Source: RGIG2206 sp045579085 (GTDB lineage Bacteria; Bacillota; Clostridia; Oscillospirales; Acutalibacteraceae). Taken from it: a stretch of 30,793 nt of DNA. Location: the NCBI GenBank assembly GCA_045579085.1, contig JAZNLO010000007.1:1-30793 (forward strand), in the 5' to 3' direction. This document shows, one piece after another, positions 21,677 to 29,582 of this stretch. The notes below the pieces were generated by a model, which was given only the letters and a program-made list of their open reading frames with translations, ran no database searches and was not told the origin of the DNA. Every line of letters begins with the position of its first letter. Position 1 is the first letter of the stretch. A program made the translations under genes and the position numbers.

Positions 21677-22360
21677 ATGTCAGTATTTGCGATATCCGAC
21701 TTGCATCTCTCGCTGTCTGCTGACAAGCCTATGGATATATTCAAGGGCTGGAGCAATTATGTGCAGAGAATAGACAAAAACTGGCGAGCAGTTGTAACGG
21801 ATAAAGACACTGTTGTTTTGCCGGGTGATATATCTTGGGAAATGAAACTTTCTGATGCAGTGAGCGATTTTGCATTCATAAATGCTCTGCCCGGAAGAAA
21901 AATAATACTAAAGGGAAATCACGATTTATGGTGGACTTCAATCAAGAAACAAAACGAGTTTCTTAACGAAAACCAGTTTGATACCATTGAGTTTTTGCAT
22001 AACTCAGCTACTGTGGCAGACGGCAAGGTTATCTGCGGTACGAGAGGTTGGCTCATTGAGGAGAGCGGCACAGACAGTAAGCTGATAAATCGTGAAGCGG
22101 CAAGATTGAGAATGTCGCTGGAAGCGGGCACTAAACTTGGCGATGATTTGGTTGTGTTTCTCCATTATCCGCCTGTGACGCAGCAAAATGTTTGCACAGA
22201 AATAGTAAACGTACTCAAAGAGTACAACGTAAAGCACGTCTATTACGGTCACATTCACGGAGACAGTGCGATTTATGCAGTAAACGGCGAAGTTGATGGT
22301 ATAAAATATCACCTTGTTTCAAGCGACAGGGTAGACTTTACACCTGTTCTGGTGAGATAA
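21677..22360 (+). CDS. Calcineurin-like metallophosphoesterase
   Basis: This 227-residue cytosolic protein has all the metallophosphoesterase blocks: D8-X-H10 (ISDLHLS), D51 (LPGDISW), GNHD with N81 and H82 followed by LWW, H163 (FLHYPP) and H192-X-H194 (YGHIHG). These residues hold two metal ions, and the family cleaves phosphomono- or diesters. The SWEM and WW features resemble a conserved Firmicute subgroup of uncharacterised phosphohydrolases. There is no signal peptide. An AAAGGGAG lies before the ATG. It stands alone between the thrC hairpin and the tig promoter. The substrate cannot be predicted. Confidence 0.92.
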   Translation: MSVFAISDLHLSLSADKPMDIFKGWSNYVQRIDKNWRAVVTDKDTVVLPGDISWEMKLSDAVSDFAFINALPGRKIILKGNHDLWWTSIKKQNEFLNENQFDTIEFLHNSATVADGKVICGTRGWLIEESGTDSKLINREAARLRMSLEAGTKLGDDLVVFLHYPPVTQQNVCTEIVNVLKEYNVKHVYYGHIHGDSAIYAVNGEVDGIKYHLVSSDRVDFTPVLVR

Positions 22361-22392
22361 AATAAAAATTGTCATTTTTTATTAAAAAACAG

Positions 22393-22421
22393 TAGAAATA
22401 TTTAACAGCGTGTGCTATAAT
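22393..22421 (+). promoter_or_regulatory. Extended -10 promoter upstream of tig
   Basis: TATAAT (22416-22421) is preceded by TGC (22413-22415), making an extended -10 element. A TAGAAA (22393-22398) lies 17 bases upstream as a weak -35. The start would be near 22428, about 28 bases before the tig ATG, with AAGGAGG between. Confidence 0.72.
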
Positions 22422-22455
22422 CAATAGGTATGCGAATTAATCAAGGAGGATTAAA

Positions 22456-24009
22456 ATGTTACTTAAAGGAAAAACAAAGGTTGAAACCAACCGCTACGAG
22501 CTTGAAATCGTAATTGATGAGAAGGAGCTTGAGGCTGCTGTTGCAAAGGCATATGCAAAAAATGCTGATAAAATAGCTATTCCCGGCTTCCGTAAGGGCA
22601 AGGCGCCTCGCTCAATCGTTGAGAGAATGTATGGCGCAGAATTCTTCTATGAGGATGCGCTTAATATCCTCTATCCCGATGCAGTTGAATTTGCACTTTC
22701 AGAGGCAAAGCTCGAAATCGTATCTAACGACATCGGCTTCGACCTTGTAAGCATGGATAAAACAGGAGTTGACTTCAAAATCACTGTTACTGTAAAGCCT
22801 GAGGTTGCTCTTAAGTCATATAAGGGTCTTAAGGCAGAGAAGTTAAAGGTAAGCGTAACAGACGAGGAAGTTGACCAGCAGGTTAAGAATGTTGCTGAGC
22901 GCAATGCAAGACTTGAAAGCGTAACTGACCGCGCTGCAGCTAATGACGATACCGTTGTTATCGACTTTGAAGGCTTTGTTGACGGCGTAGCATTTGACGG
23001 CGGCAAAGCTGAGGGACATAGCCTTAAGCTTGGCTCAGGCTCATTCATTCCCGGCTTTGAGGACCAGATTGTCGGCCACAACATTGACGATGAGTTCGAC
23101 GTAAACGTAACCTTCCCTGAGGAGTATCACGCAGAGGAGCTTAAGGGCAAGCCTGCTGTATTCAAGGTAAAGCTTCACGAGATTAAGGTTACAGAGCTCC
23201 CTGAAATAGACGATGAGTTTGCAAAGGATGTAAGCGAGTTCGATACACTTGCTGACTATAAGGCAGACATCAAGGCAAAGCTTCTTGATGGCAAGGAAAA
23301 GAGCGCATCAGATGCTGTTGAGAATCAGTTGATAGACGCTCTCTTGGATAACTTCAAGGCTGAAGTTCCCGAAGCTATGATAGACACCAGAATGAACGAA
23401 AACATTCAGGACTTCGGATATCGTCTCCAGATGCAAGGCCTCGACCTTGACACATATGTAAAATATATGGGCGGCGATATGGCAGCGTTCAAGGAATCAT
23501 TCCGTGAGCAGTCTGAGCGTCAGGTAAAGGTACGTCTTGCACTTGAGAAGGTTGCTGAGCTTGAGAACATCGTTCCCACTGAGGATGATATCGCAGCAGA
23601 GCTTGAAAAGCTTTCTAAGATGTACAATATGGAAGTTGAACAGGTTAAGGTAGCAATACCCGATGGCGAGCTTGCAAAGGATATCGCTGTAACAAAGGCT
23701 ATCGACTTTATCCGTGCAAACGCAGAAATCACTGAGGTAGATGCTCTTAGCGAGAAGAAGCCTGCAGCAAAGAAAACTGCAACTAAGAAGGCGGCCTCTA
23801 AGAAGACTGATGCAGAGGTAGCAAGCGAGCCTGCAGAGAAGAAGCCCGCAGCAAAGAAGACTACTTCAACCGCTAAGAAGACTACTTCAACCGCAGCAAA
23901 GAAGACCACCTCAACTGCAAAGAAGACTACCGCTTCAACTGCAGCAAAGAAAACCACAACCGCAGCAAAGAAGACTGCTACAACAGCAAAGAAGGCAGAG
24001 GACAAATAA
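22456..24009 (+). CDS. tig: Trigger factor with a Lys/Ala/Thr-rich histone-H1-like C-terminal tail
   Basis: Trigger factor is the ribosome-bound chaperone that meets nascent chains at the exit tunnel. Residues 1-430 are canonical. The ribosome-docking loop is at about 44-51 (GFRKGKAP), the FKBP-like PPIase domain at about 160-245, and the helical C-terminal chaperone domain ends near residue 427. The unusual part is residues 433-517, about 85 residues built almost only of Lys, Ala, Thr, Ser and Pro, with 12 KK doublets at 5- to 13-residue spacing in AAKKTT-like units. It resembles histone H1 or HU tails and should be disordered and strongly basic. The frame runs without interruption into the tail and ends at AEDK. 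The order tig-clpP-clpX downstream is standard. A tail of this length is absent from the well-studied trigger factors. Confidence 0.96.
   Translation: MLLKGKTKVETNRYELEIVIDEKELEAAVAKAYAKNADKIAIPGFRKGKAPRSIVERMYGAEFFYEDALNILYPDAVEFALSEAKLEIVSNDIGFDLVSMDKTGVDFKITVTVKPEVALKSYKGLKAEKLKVSVTDEEVDQQVKNVAERNARLESVTDRAAANDDTVVIDFEGFVDGVAFDGGKAEGHSLKLGSGSFIPGFEDQIVGHNIDDEFDVNVTFPEEYHAEELKGKPAVFKVKLHEIKVTELPEIDDEFAKDVSEFDTLADYKADIKAKLLDGKEKSASDAVENQLIDALLDNFKAEVPEAMIDTRMNENIQDFGYRLQMQGLDLDTYVKYMGGDMAAFKESFREQSERQVKVRLALEKVAELENIVPTEDDIAAELEKLSKMYNMEVEQVKVAIPDGELAKDIAVTKAIDFIRANAEITEVDALSEKKPAAKKTATKKAASKKTDAEVASEPAEKKPAAKKTTSTAKKTTSTAAKKTTSTAKKTTASTAAKKTTTAAKKTATTAKKAEDK
23752..24006 (+). repeat. Low-complexity AAG/ACT/GCA-type coding repeat in the tig 3' end
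   Basis: The DNA of the trigger factor tail is made of imperfect repeats around the core AAGAAGACT with GCA or ACC codons. Two near-identical copies of an approximately 20-base unit lie at about 23875-23912. Codon choice is varied (AAG and AAA, ACT and ACC), which suggests an old, maintained stretch more than a fresh slippage product. Such repeats can change length between strains. Confidence 0.8.
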
Positions 24010-24062
24010 AATCGGTCTATTTGCATAAATAGCAAAAATGCTGTCTATATTTAATTTGAACG

Positions 24063-24093
24063 ATTCCCGTATATGATTAAAATATACGGGAAT
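24063..24093 (+). other. Perfect 12-bp inverted repeat upstream of clpP
   Basis: ATTCCCGTATAT (24063-24074) and ATATACGGGAAT (24082-24093) are exact inverted copies around GATTAAA. No T-run follows on either strand. It is not the CIRCE or CtsR operator. A possible -10 TAAAAT (24078-24083) lies within it, with TTGAAC (24057-24062) as a candidate -35 at a short 15-base spacing. It may be an operator for a clpP promoter or an RNA hairpin between tig and clpP. Confidence 0.6.
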
Positions 24094-24131
24094 TGAGCCT
24101 ATTAAGCAGATACTGTGAAAGGAGAATAACA

Positions 24132-24713
24132 ATGGCATTAGTACCTTATGTAGTAGAGCAGACGGGGAGAGGTGAGCGTTCATATGACATATTTTCACGC
24201 TTACTTAACGACCGTATAATTGTTTTGTCGGACCAGGTAAATGACCAGACTGCAAGTTTGGTTATTGCACAGCTGCTGTATCTTGAGAGTCAGGATTCAA
24301 GCAAGGATATCTCGCTTTATATAAACAGTCCTGGCGGCTCGGTAACGGCGGGATTGGCGATATATGACACAATGCAGTATATAAAGTGCGATGTTTCAAC
24401 TATTTGTATGGGTATGGCTGCAAGTATGGGCGCCTTCCTGCTTTCTTCGGGAGCAAAGGGCAAGCGTGTTGCATTGCCCAATGCAGAGGTAATGATTCAC
24501 CAGCCCTTAGGTCAGGCGGAGGGACAGGCAACAGAAATCCTCATCAGAGCCGACCTTATCAAGCGCACACGCGACAATCTTAACAGGATTCTGTCTGAGA
24601 ATACAAATCAGCCGATTGATAAGATTGCACAGGATACAGAGCGTGATAATTTTATGACTGCACAGCAGGCGCTTGAATACGGACTTATTGATAAAATAAT
24701 AGACAAGAGATAA
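24132..24713 (+). CDS. clpP: ATP-dependent Clp protease proteolytic subunit
   Basis: ClpP forms the tetradecameric serine protease chamber that works with ClpX. The 193-residue protein has the catalytic triad S98 (GMAASMG), H123 (IHQPLG) and D172 (TERDNFM). It also has the INSPGGSVTAG oxyanion region (64-74) and the N-terminal VPYVVEQTGRGERSYDI typical of the family. I start it at ATG 24132, 7 bases after GGAG (24121-24124); the longer frame from 24093 lacks a site and runs out of the inverted repeat. clpX follows after 15 bases. Confidence 0.98.
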   Translation: MALVPYVVEQTGRGERSYDIFSRLLNDRIIVLSDQVNDQTASLVIAQLLYLESQDSSKDISLYINSPGGSVTAGLAIYDTMQYIKCDVSTICMGMAASMGAFLLSSGAKGKRVALPNAEVMIHQPLGQAEGQATEILIRADLIKRTRDNLNRILSENTNQPIDKIAQDTERDNFMTAQQALEYGLIDKIIDKR

Positions 24714-24728
24714 ATTCGGAGGGAAAAT

Positions 24729-26012
24729 ATGTCCCGTAATGAAAATAATCAGCAGGATATATGTTGCTCATTTTGCGGCAAGTCATCTGACGAGGTGCGT
24801 CAGCTTGTAGGTCAGGATGGGATATATATCTGCGATGAGTGCATAGAGCTTTGCTACGATATAGTAGGCGATAAGCCGCGCACCACAAGAAGCAAGCGCA
24901 AGGCTCAGGCAAAGCCTTTTGAGCTGCCGAAGCCAAAGGAAATATTTGAAGCTTTAGATGAATATGTAGTAGGGCAAGACGATGCAAAGAAAGCGTTGGC
25001 TGTTGCCGTTTACAACCACTATAAGCGCACAATGAACGAGCAGAGTGAGGTCGAGCTCGGCAAAAGTAATATTTTGCTGCTCGGGCCTACAGGCGTAGGT
25101 AAAACCTTGCTTGCCCAGACTCTTGCAAGAAAGCTTGACGTTCCCTTCGCCATTACCGATGCAACAACGCTTACTGAAGCGGGATACGTTGGAGAAGACG
25201 TTGAGAATATACTTCTTCGTTTGATTCAGGCTGCAGATTATGATATTGAGCGTGCGCAGAGGGGAATCATCTATATCGACGAAATCGACAAGATTGCCCG
25301 TAAATCCGAAAACGCATCTATCACAAGAGATGTCAGCGGCGAGGGTGTTCAGCAAGCGTTGCTAAAGATACTTGAGGGCACAGTTTCAAATGTTCCGCCT
25401 CAGGGTGGAAGAAAGCATCCTCAGCAAGAGTTTATCAGGATTGATACAACGAATATTCTCTTTATCTGCGCAGGCGCGTTTGATGGAATAGAGAAGCTGG
25501 TTGAAAAGCGTATAGGCGGAAGCTCGGTTGGATTTGGGTCGAAGATAGTTGATAAGTCGAAGGCAGATAAATCAGAGCTTTATAAGCAGGTGAATCAGCA
25601 CGACCTTATCCGTTTCGGCATAATTCCCGAATTGGTTGGCAGACTGCCTGTTTTGACATCGCTTTCAGCGTTGGACAGAGATTCGATGATACGCATTATG
25701 ATAGAGCCTAAAAACTCAGTTATAAAGCAGTATCAGGAGTTGTTTAAGATGGACGGAGTTGAGCTTGAGTTTGAGCAAGATGCTCTGGCGGCAATTGCTG
25801 ATAAAACAATCGAGCGCAACACAGGAGCAAGAGGATTGCGTTCAATAATTGAATCTATACTGACGGATATAATGTTCAACATTCCGTCTGATAAGACTGT
25901 TACAAAGGTAACAATAACTGCTGATTGCGCCAATGGATTGGCTCAGCCTGTCTACTCACATTTAAGTAAGAGTAAGCAGACAGAAAGCGGCAGTAAGTCA
26001 ATAACTGCTTAA
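24729..26012 (+). CDS. clpX: ATP-dependent Clp protease ATP-binding subunit ClpX
   Basis: ClpX is the AAA+ unfoldase that feeds substrates to ClpP. The 427-residue protein has the N-terminal zinc-binding domain (C13, C16, C35, C38), Walker A GPTGVGKT (119-126), Walker B IIYIDEID with D184-E185, the RIGG-type pore region (KRIGGSSVGFG), and the sensor-2 region GARGLRSI. The length is typical. GGAGGG precedes the ATG, 15 bases after clpP. A GC-rich terminator-like hairpin follows, so clpPX form the end of the tig-clpP-clpX unit. Confidence 0.98.
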   Translation: MSRNENNQQDICCSFCGKSSDEVRQLVGQDGIYICDECIELCYDIVGDKPRTTRSKRKAQAKPFELPKPKEIFEALDEYVVGQDDAKKALAVAVYNHYKRTMNEQSEVELGKSNILLLGPTGVGKTLLAQTLARKLDVPFAITDATTLTEAGYVGEDVENILLRLIQAADYDIERAQRGIIYIDEIDKIARKSENASITRDVSGEGVQQALLKILEGTVSNVPPQGGRKHPQQEFIRIDTTNILFICAGAFDGIEKLVEKRIGGSSVGFGSKIVDKSKADKSELYKQVNQHDLIRFGIIPELVGRLPVLTSLSALDRDSMIRIMIEPKNSVIKQYQELFKMDGVELEFEQDALAAIADKTIERNTGARGLRSIIESILTDIMFNIPSDKTVTKVTITADCANGLAQPVYSHLSKSKQTESGSKSITA

Positions 26013-26020
26013 AATTACGG

Positions 26021-26062
26021 TGCGGCAGGCGGCTCAAACGGTTGCCGCCGCACTATGTTTTT
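26021..26062 (+). terminator. Terminator-like hairpin after clpX
   Basis: TGCGGC (26021-26026) pairs with GCCGCA (26047-26052), and the stem extends inward past a bulged A through GGC/GCC. A run of T starts four bases after the stem (about 26057). It lies 8 bases after the clpX stop and 15 bases before the DUF951 start. Confidence 0.7.
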
Positions 26063-26076
26063 ATGGTTGTGATAAA

Positions 26077-26268
26077 ATGAATGTACGTGTTGGTGACAAA
26101 TTGGAAATGAAGAAGCCGCACCCGTGCGGTAACAACGTTTTTGACGTGCTCAGAGTGGGGATAGACTTCAGAATCCACTGCTGTAAATGTGGCAGGGACG
26201 TGCTTGTACCTCGCTCGAAGATAGAGCGAAACATAAAGAGGATAATATCTTCCTTAGCAGAAGAATAG
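26077..26268 (+). CDS. DUF951 family small protein
   Basis: The 63-residue product matches DUF951: MNVRVGDKLEMKKPHPCGNN, then FDVLRVGIDFRIHC, CKCGRDVLVPRSKIERNIKRI. The cysteines of HPCG and CCKCG make a likely zinc-ribbon-like site. The function is not known; the fold and charge suggest nucleic acid binding. I start it at ATG 26077, where the family normally begins. The ribosome binding site is weak (GGTTGTGAT), and the longer in-frame ORF from 26020 would run through the terminator hairpin. It is often found beside translation or GTPase genes in Firmicutes; here it precedes prfA by 47 bases. Confidence 0.88.
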   Translation: MNVRVGDKLEMKKPHPCGNNVFDVLRVGIDFRIHCCKCGRDVLVPRSKIERNIKRIISSLAEE

Positions 26269-26315
26269 CGTGTATTAACACTATACTTCAAACTGTTTTT
26301 AGGAGCTGAAAATAT

Positions 26316-27392
26316 ATGTACGAAAAGTTGAAACTGGTAGAGCAGCATTTTGATGAAATATCTCAAAAGCTTATGGACCAAAATGTAATATCAGACCAGA
26401 ATCTGTACAAAAATTTAATGAAAGAGCATAAACAGCTTTCGCCGATAGTTGATAAATTTCACGAGTATGAGGCTGCAAAAGCATCGTTTGAAGAGTCAAA
26501 ACAGCTGCTTGACGAGGGCGGTCTTGACAAGGATTTCAAGGAACTTGTTGAGGAGGAATACGCCACCTCAAAGGCTGATATTGAGCGTATTAACGATGAG
26601 CTAAAGATACTTCTCTTGCCAAAAGACCCGAATGATGACAGAAACGTTATCGTTGAGATACGTGGCGGCGCTGGCGGAGAAGAGGCGGCCTTGTTTGCGG
26701 GCAGTCTTATGCGAATGTACAGTATGTATGCCGAGTCGCACAGGTTTAAGACTGAGCTAATAAGCGAGAGCCCAACAGAGCTTGGCGGATATAAAGAAGT
26801 AAGCTTTATGGTTATAGGCGAGGGCGCTTATTCAAGGCTTAAGTTTGAGAGCGGTGTACATCGTGTGCAAAGAGTGCCTGAAACCGAAACTCAGGGCAGA
26901 ATTCATACCTCAACCGTAACTGTTGCGGTGTTGCCTGAGGTTGACGACGTTGAGGTGGATATCAACCCCGCAGACTTGCAGATTGATACTTACCGTTCAA
27001 GCGGTGCAGGCGGACAGCACGTTAATAAGACTGAGTCTGCAATAAGAATTACACACTTGCCAACAGGAATTGTTGTTGAGTGTCAGGATGAGCGCAGTCA
27101 GCACAAGAACAAAGAAAAAGCGCTAAAGGTATTGCGTTCAAGGCTTTATGAGGCGGCACAGCAAGAGCAGATTGATAAGATTGCAAGTGAGCGCAAGGCA
27201 CAGGTTGGAACAGGTGACCGTTCTGAGCGTATCCGCACATACAACTATCCACAGGGAAGAGTAAGCGACCACAGAATAGGTCTTACTCTGTATCGCCTTG
27301 AGCAGATTCTCAACGGCGACCTTGATGAGATAATCGACTCACTCATAACAGCAGACAGAGCTGAAAAGCTGAAATCGGCTTCGGAGGAATAA
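26316..27392 (+). CDS. prfA: Peptide chain release factor 1
   Basis: RF1 reads UAA and UAG stop codons and triggers release of the finished protein. The 358-residue protein has the RF1-specific codon-reading tripeptide PET (188-190, a PxT motif, not the SPF of RF2), and the catalytic GGQ (232-234) in SSGAGGQHVNKTES. The N-terminal helical domain and the IRGGAGGEEAALFA block are normal. AGGAGC precedes the ATG by about 8 bases. The GGQ methyltransferase gene prmC, which often follows prfA, is not here; a Sua5-type gene follows after two bases. Confidence 0.98.
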   Translation: MYEKLKLVEQHFDEISQKLMDQNVISDQNLYKNLMKEHKQLSPIVDKFHEYEAAKASFEESKQLLDEGGLDKDFKELVEEEYATSKADIERINDELKILLLPKDPNDDRNVIVEIRGGAGGEEAALFAGSLMRMYSMYAESHRFKTELISESPTELGGYKEVSFMVIGEGAYSRLKFESGVHRVQRVPETETQGRIHTSTVTVAVLPEVDDVEVDINPADLQIDTYRSSGAGGQHVNKTESAIRITHLPTGIVVECQDERSQHKNKEKALKVLRSRLYEAAQQEQIDKIASERKAQVGTGDRSERIRTYNYPQGRVSDHRIGLTLYRLEQILNGDLDEIIDSLITADRAEKLKSASEE

Positions 27393-27394
27393 TA

Positions 27395-28414
27395 ATGAAA
27401 ACCTTGCATTTGTCGGGCTACACGCCTGATGATATCGGCGTTGCGGTAGCTGCAAGGCTGCTGCACGACGGAGCAATAGTTGCGATACCCACAGAAACTG
27501 TCTACGGGCTCGCCGCAAATGCGTTTGATGGCAAGGCAATAAAAGCGGTATTTGAGGCAAAGGGCAGACCGCAGGATAATCCGCTTATTGTACATATCAG
27601 CTCGATGGACTATCTTTCAGAGCTTGTGACAGAAGTTCCTGACGATGCGGTAAAGCTTGCTGAGGCGTTTTGGCCGGGTCCGCTTACAATGGTGCTTCCA
27701 AAGAGTGACTTGCTTCCTGATATTGTATCGGCAGGGCTTGAAACAGTAGCTGTGCGTATGCCGTCAAACGAGGTTGCACGCGCGGTTATAGAGCAGTCGG
27801 GATGCCCATTAGCTGCCCCGTCTGCGAATCTTTCGGGCAGTCCGAGTCCCACAACAGCAGAGCACGTGGTTGAAGACCTTGACGGCAGAGTAGATGCAAT
27901 TTTAATGTCTGAGCCGTGTGAGGTGGGCGTTGAGTCTACGGTAATTTTGTTGGCAAACGGTCAAAAGCGCTTGCTCAGACCTGGCGGAATAACGCTTGAA
28001 ATGCTTGAGAGCGTTATTGGTCACGTGGATTTGGATAAGGCGGTGCTGTCAGACGAGGTAACAGCTAAGGTATCGTCGCCGGGTATGAAATATAAGCATT
28101 ATTCGCCAAAAACTAATGTAGTGCTTGTGTGCGGAGATACAGATAAGTTTGCTGATTTCGTTAACTCAAGCGAGCAGGACACAGTCGCTGTGTGCTTTAG
28201 TGAGGACGCAGATAAGCTTAGTTGTGAAAAAATTATTTACGGAACAGCGTCAGACGAGCTAACATTGGCGCACGGAATATTTGATGCGCTAAGAAGCGTG
28301 GATAAGCTGAATAAATGCGTGGCTTATGTTCATGCGCCGTCAAAACAGGGCGTTGGTCTGGCGGTGTATAACCGTTTGCTGAGAGCGGCTGCGTTTGACG
28401 TGATTCAGCTTTAA
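27395..28414 (+). CDS. Threonylcarbamoyl-AMP synthase, two-domain Sua5 (YwlC) type
   Basis: This enzyme makes threonylcarbamoyl-AMP from threonine, bicarbonate and ATP for the t6A modification at position 37 of ANN-decoding tRNAs. The 339-residue protein has an N-terminal YrdC domain (about 10-210) with IPTETVYGLAANA, the KGRP...NPLIVH motif (about 56-67), the PSANLSGSPSPTT segment and LLRPGGI. A C-terminal Sua5 domain follows (about 230-339), with the linker SPGMKYKHYSPK that closes over the active site. The second domain makes it a Sua5/YwlC, not a TsaC. It starts two bases after prfA with GGAGG overlapping the prfA stop region, so the two are coupled; both serve translation. Confidence 0.95.
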   Translation: MKTLHLSGYTPDDIGVAVAARLLHDGAIVAIPTETVYGLAANAFDGKAIKAVFEAKGRPQDNPLIVHISSMDYLSELVTEVPDDAVKLAEAFWPGPLTMVLPKSDLLPDIVSAGLETVAVRMPSNEVARAVIEQSGCPLAAPSANLSGSPSPTTAEHVVEDLDGRVDAILMSEPCEVGVESTVILLANGQKRLLRPGGITLEMLESVIGHVDLDKAVLSDEVTAKVSSPGMKYKHYSPKTNVVLVCGDTDKFADFVNSSEQDTVAVCFSEDADKLSCEKIIYGTASDELTLAHGIFDALRSVDKLNKCVAYVHAPSKQGVGLAVYNRLLRAAAFDVIQL

Positions 28415-28430
28415 TTACGGAGTTGATTTT

Positions 28431-29018
28431 ATGCAAAAAATAGTTGGTCTTACAGGGCCCACAGGAGCCGGCAAAAGCATCGTTTCAGAGCTTTTTGCCG
28501 AAAACGGCTTTTATGTAATAAACGCTGATTCTGTGGCGCGTGAGGCGGTTGAAACTGAACAAGTTCTGAGCGACTTAACCAAGCACTTTGGTGATGATAT
28601 AGTGATTGACGGCGTGCTCAACAGAAAGCTTCTGGCTGAACGTGCGTTTTCAAGTAAAGAGAACACTAAAACTTTAAACTCTATCACGCATCCTGCTATA
28701 AGCAAGCTTATATCTGGATATATTGACAAGTGCGGCTGTGATTTTATTTTGCTCGACGCACCGCAGTTGTTTGAGAGCGGGGAACATAACAGATGTTTTA
28801 AAACAGTGGCTGTGTTGTCTGATGAGCAGCTAAGACTTGAGAGGATAGTTTTGCGAGATAAAATCCCTCTCGAGCAGGCGCAATTACGGATGAGCGCCCA
28901 GTATGACGATTCGTTTTTTGTAAAAAATTGCAACTATGTAATTTATAATAACGGCGATATGAATGAACTTCGCAATAAGGTTAAAGATATAATTGAATCA
29001 ATCAAAGGAGCCGTTTAA
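28431..29018 (+). CDS. coaE: Dephospho-CoA kinase
   Basis: CoaE phosphorylates dephospho-CoA, the last step of coenzyme A synthesis. The 195-residue protein has the P-loop GLTGPTGAGKS (6-16), the INADSVARE acceptor motif where the Asp is catalytic, the HPAI motif (SITHPAISK), and the LLDAPQLFESG segment. The length matches the family. The stop TAA (29016-29018) overlaps the ATG of the lytic transglycosylase gene (TAATG), so the two are coupled, a pairing I recall from other Clostridia. No other CoA genes are in the window. Confidence 0.96.
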   Translation: MQKIVGLTGPTGAGKSIVSELFAENGFYVINADSVAREAVETEQVLSDLTKHFGDDIVIDGVLNRKLLAERAFSSKENTKTLNSITHPAISKLISGYIDKCGCDFILLDAPQLFESGEHNRCFKTVAVLSDEQLRLERIVLRDKIPLEQAQLRMSAQYDDSFFVKNCNYVIYNNGDMNELRNKVKDIIESIKGAV

Positions 29019-29569
29019 TGAAAAAAGCAGCTAAGTTTATAATCATTTTGCTTGCGGTTGCTTTTTTGGCTTTGCCGATTGGGTATAACGTTGTGTTAAG
29101 ACTTTACCCCACAAAGTACACACAAACAGTTGAAAAATATGCTAAGGAATATGCAGTTGATAGGGCGCTGATTTATGCGGTAATAAAATGCGAGAGCAAT
29201 TTTAATAAGGATGCGGTGTCAGCGATTGGTGCTATGGGACTTATGCAAATGACGCCTGATACGTTTGACTGGGTGCAAAAGAAGCTCGACGGAGAAAAGC
29301 AGTATGAGTCTAACAAGCTCTACGACCCTGAGATAAGCATAAAATACGGCACCTACCTGTTAAAATTGCATTTAGATGAGTTTGGCAGTGTCGAGCTGGC
29401 ATTGGCAGCGTATCACGCAGGTAGGGGGAAGGTTAACGAGTGGCTGTCCGATTCATCGGTCTCGCCAAACGGAGAAACCATAGAGTTTATACCCTATGAT
29501 GATACAAGGTATCACGTAGATAAAGTAATAAAAACGATAGACATATATAATTATTTATATTTCAAGTAA
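29018..29569 (+). CDS. Membrane-anchored lytic transglycosylase (SLT domain)
   Basis: The 183-residue protein has a short basic N-terminus and one hydrophobic segment (about 5-28) that acts as signal anchor or uncleaved signal, placing the enzyme on the outer face of the membrane. The SLT lysozyme-like domain follows: the catalytic glutamate E59 in IKCESNFNKDAVS, then GAMGLMQMTPDTF, the YDPEISIKYGTYLL helix and AAYHAGRGKVNEW. It cleaves peptidoglycan glycan strands to anhydro ends. Its start overlaps the coaE stop by one base. A one-domain, anchored enzyme suits local wall opening for growth or machine insertion. Confidence 0.95.
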   Translation: MKKAAKFIIILLAVAFLALPIGYNVVLRLYPTKYTQTVEKYAKEYAVDRALIYAVIKCESNFNKDAVSAIGAMGLMQMTPDTFDWVQKKLDGEKQYESNKLYDPEISIKYGTYLLKLHLDEFGSVELALAAYHAGRGKVNEWLSDSSVSPNGETIEFIPYDDTRYHVDKVIKTIDIYNYLYFK

Positions 29570-29582
29570 AGAGGTGTAGCAA

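Noticed and set aside
23875..23990. A CRISPR or mobile-element signal in the repeated DNA
   Set aside because: Repeats are imperfect, in frame and coding, with no unique spacers or terminal inverted repeats.
23520..24035. A 171-codon open frame on the minus strand rich in Phe, Ala and Val
   Set aside because: It is the antisense image of the trigger factor repeat tail, with no start signals; low-complexity DNA keeps stops out.
26020..26076. A longer N-terminus for the DUF951 protein
   Set aside because: It would translate the terminator hairpin after clpX, and DUF951 proteins begin at the later ATG.
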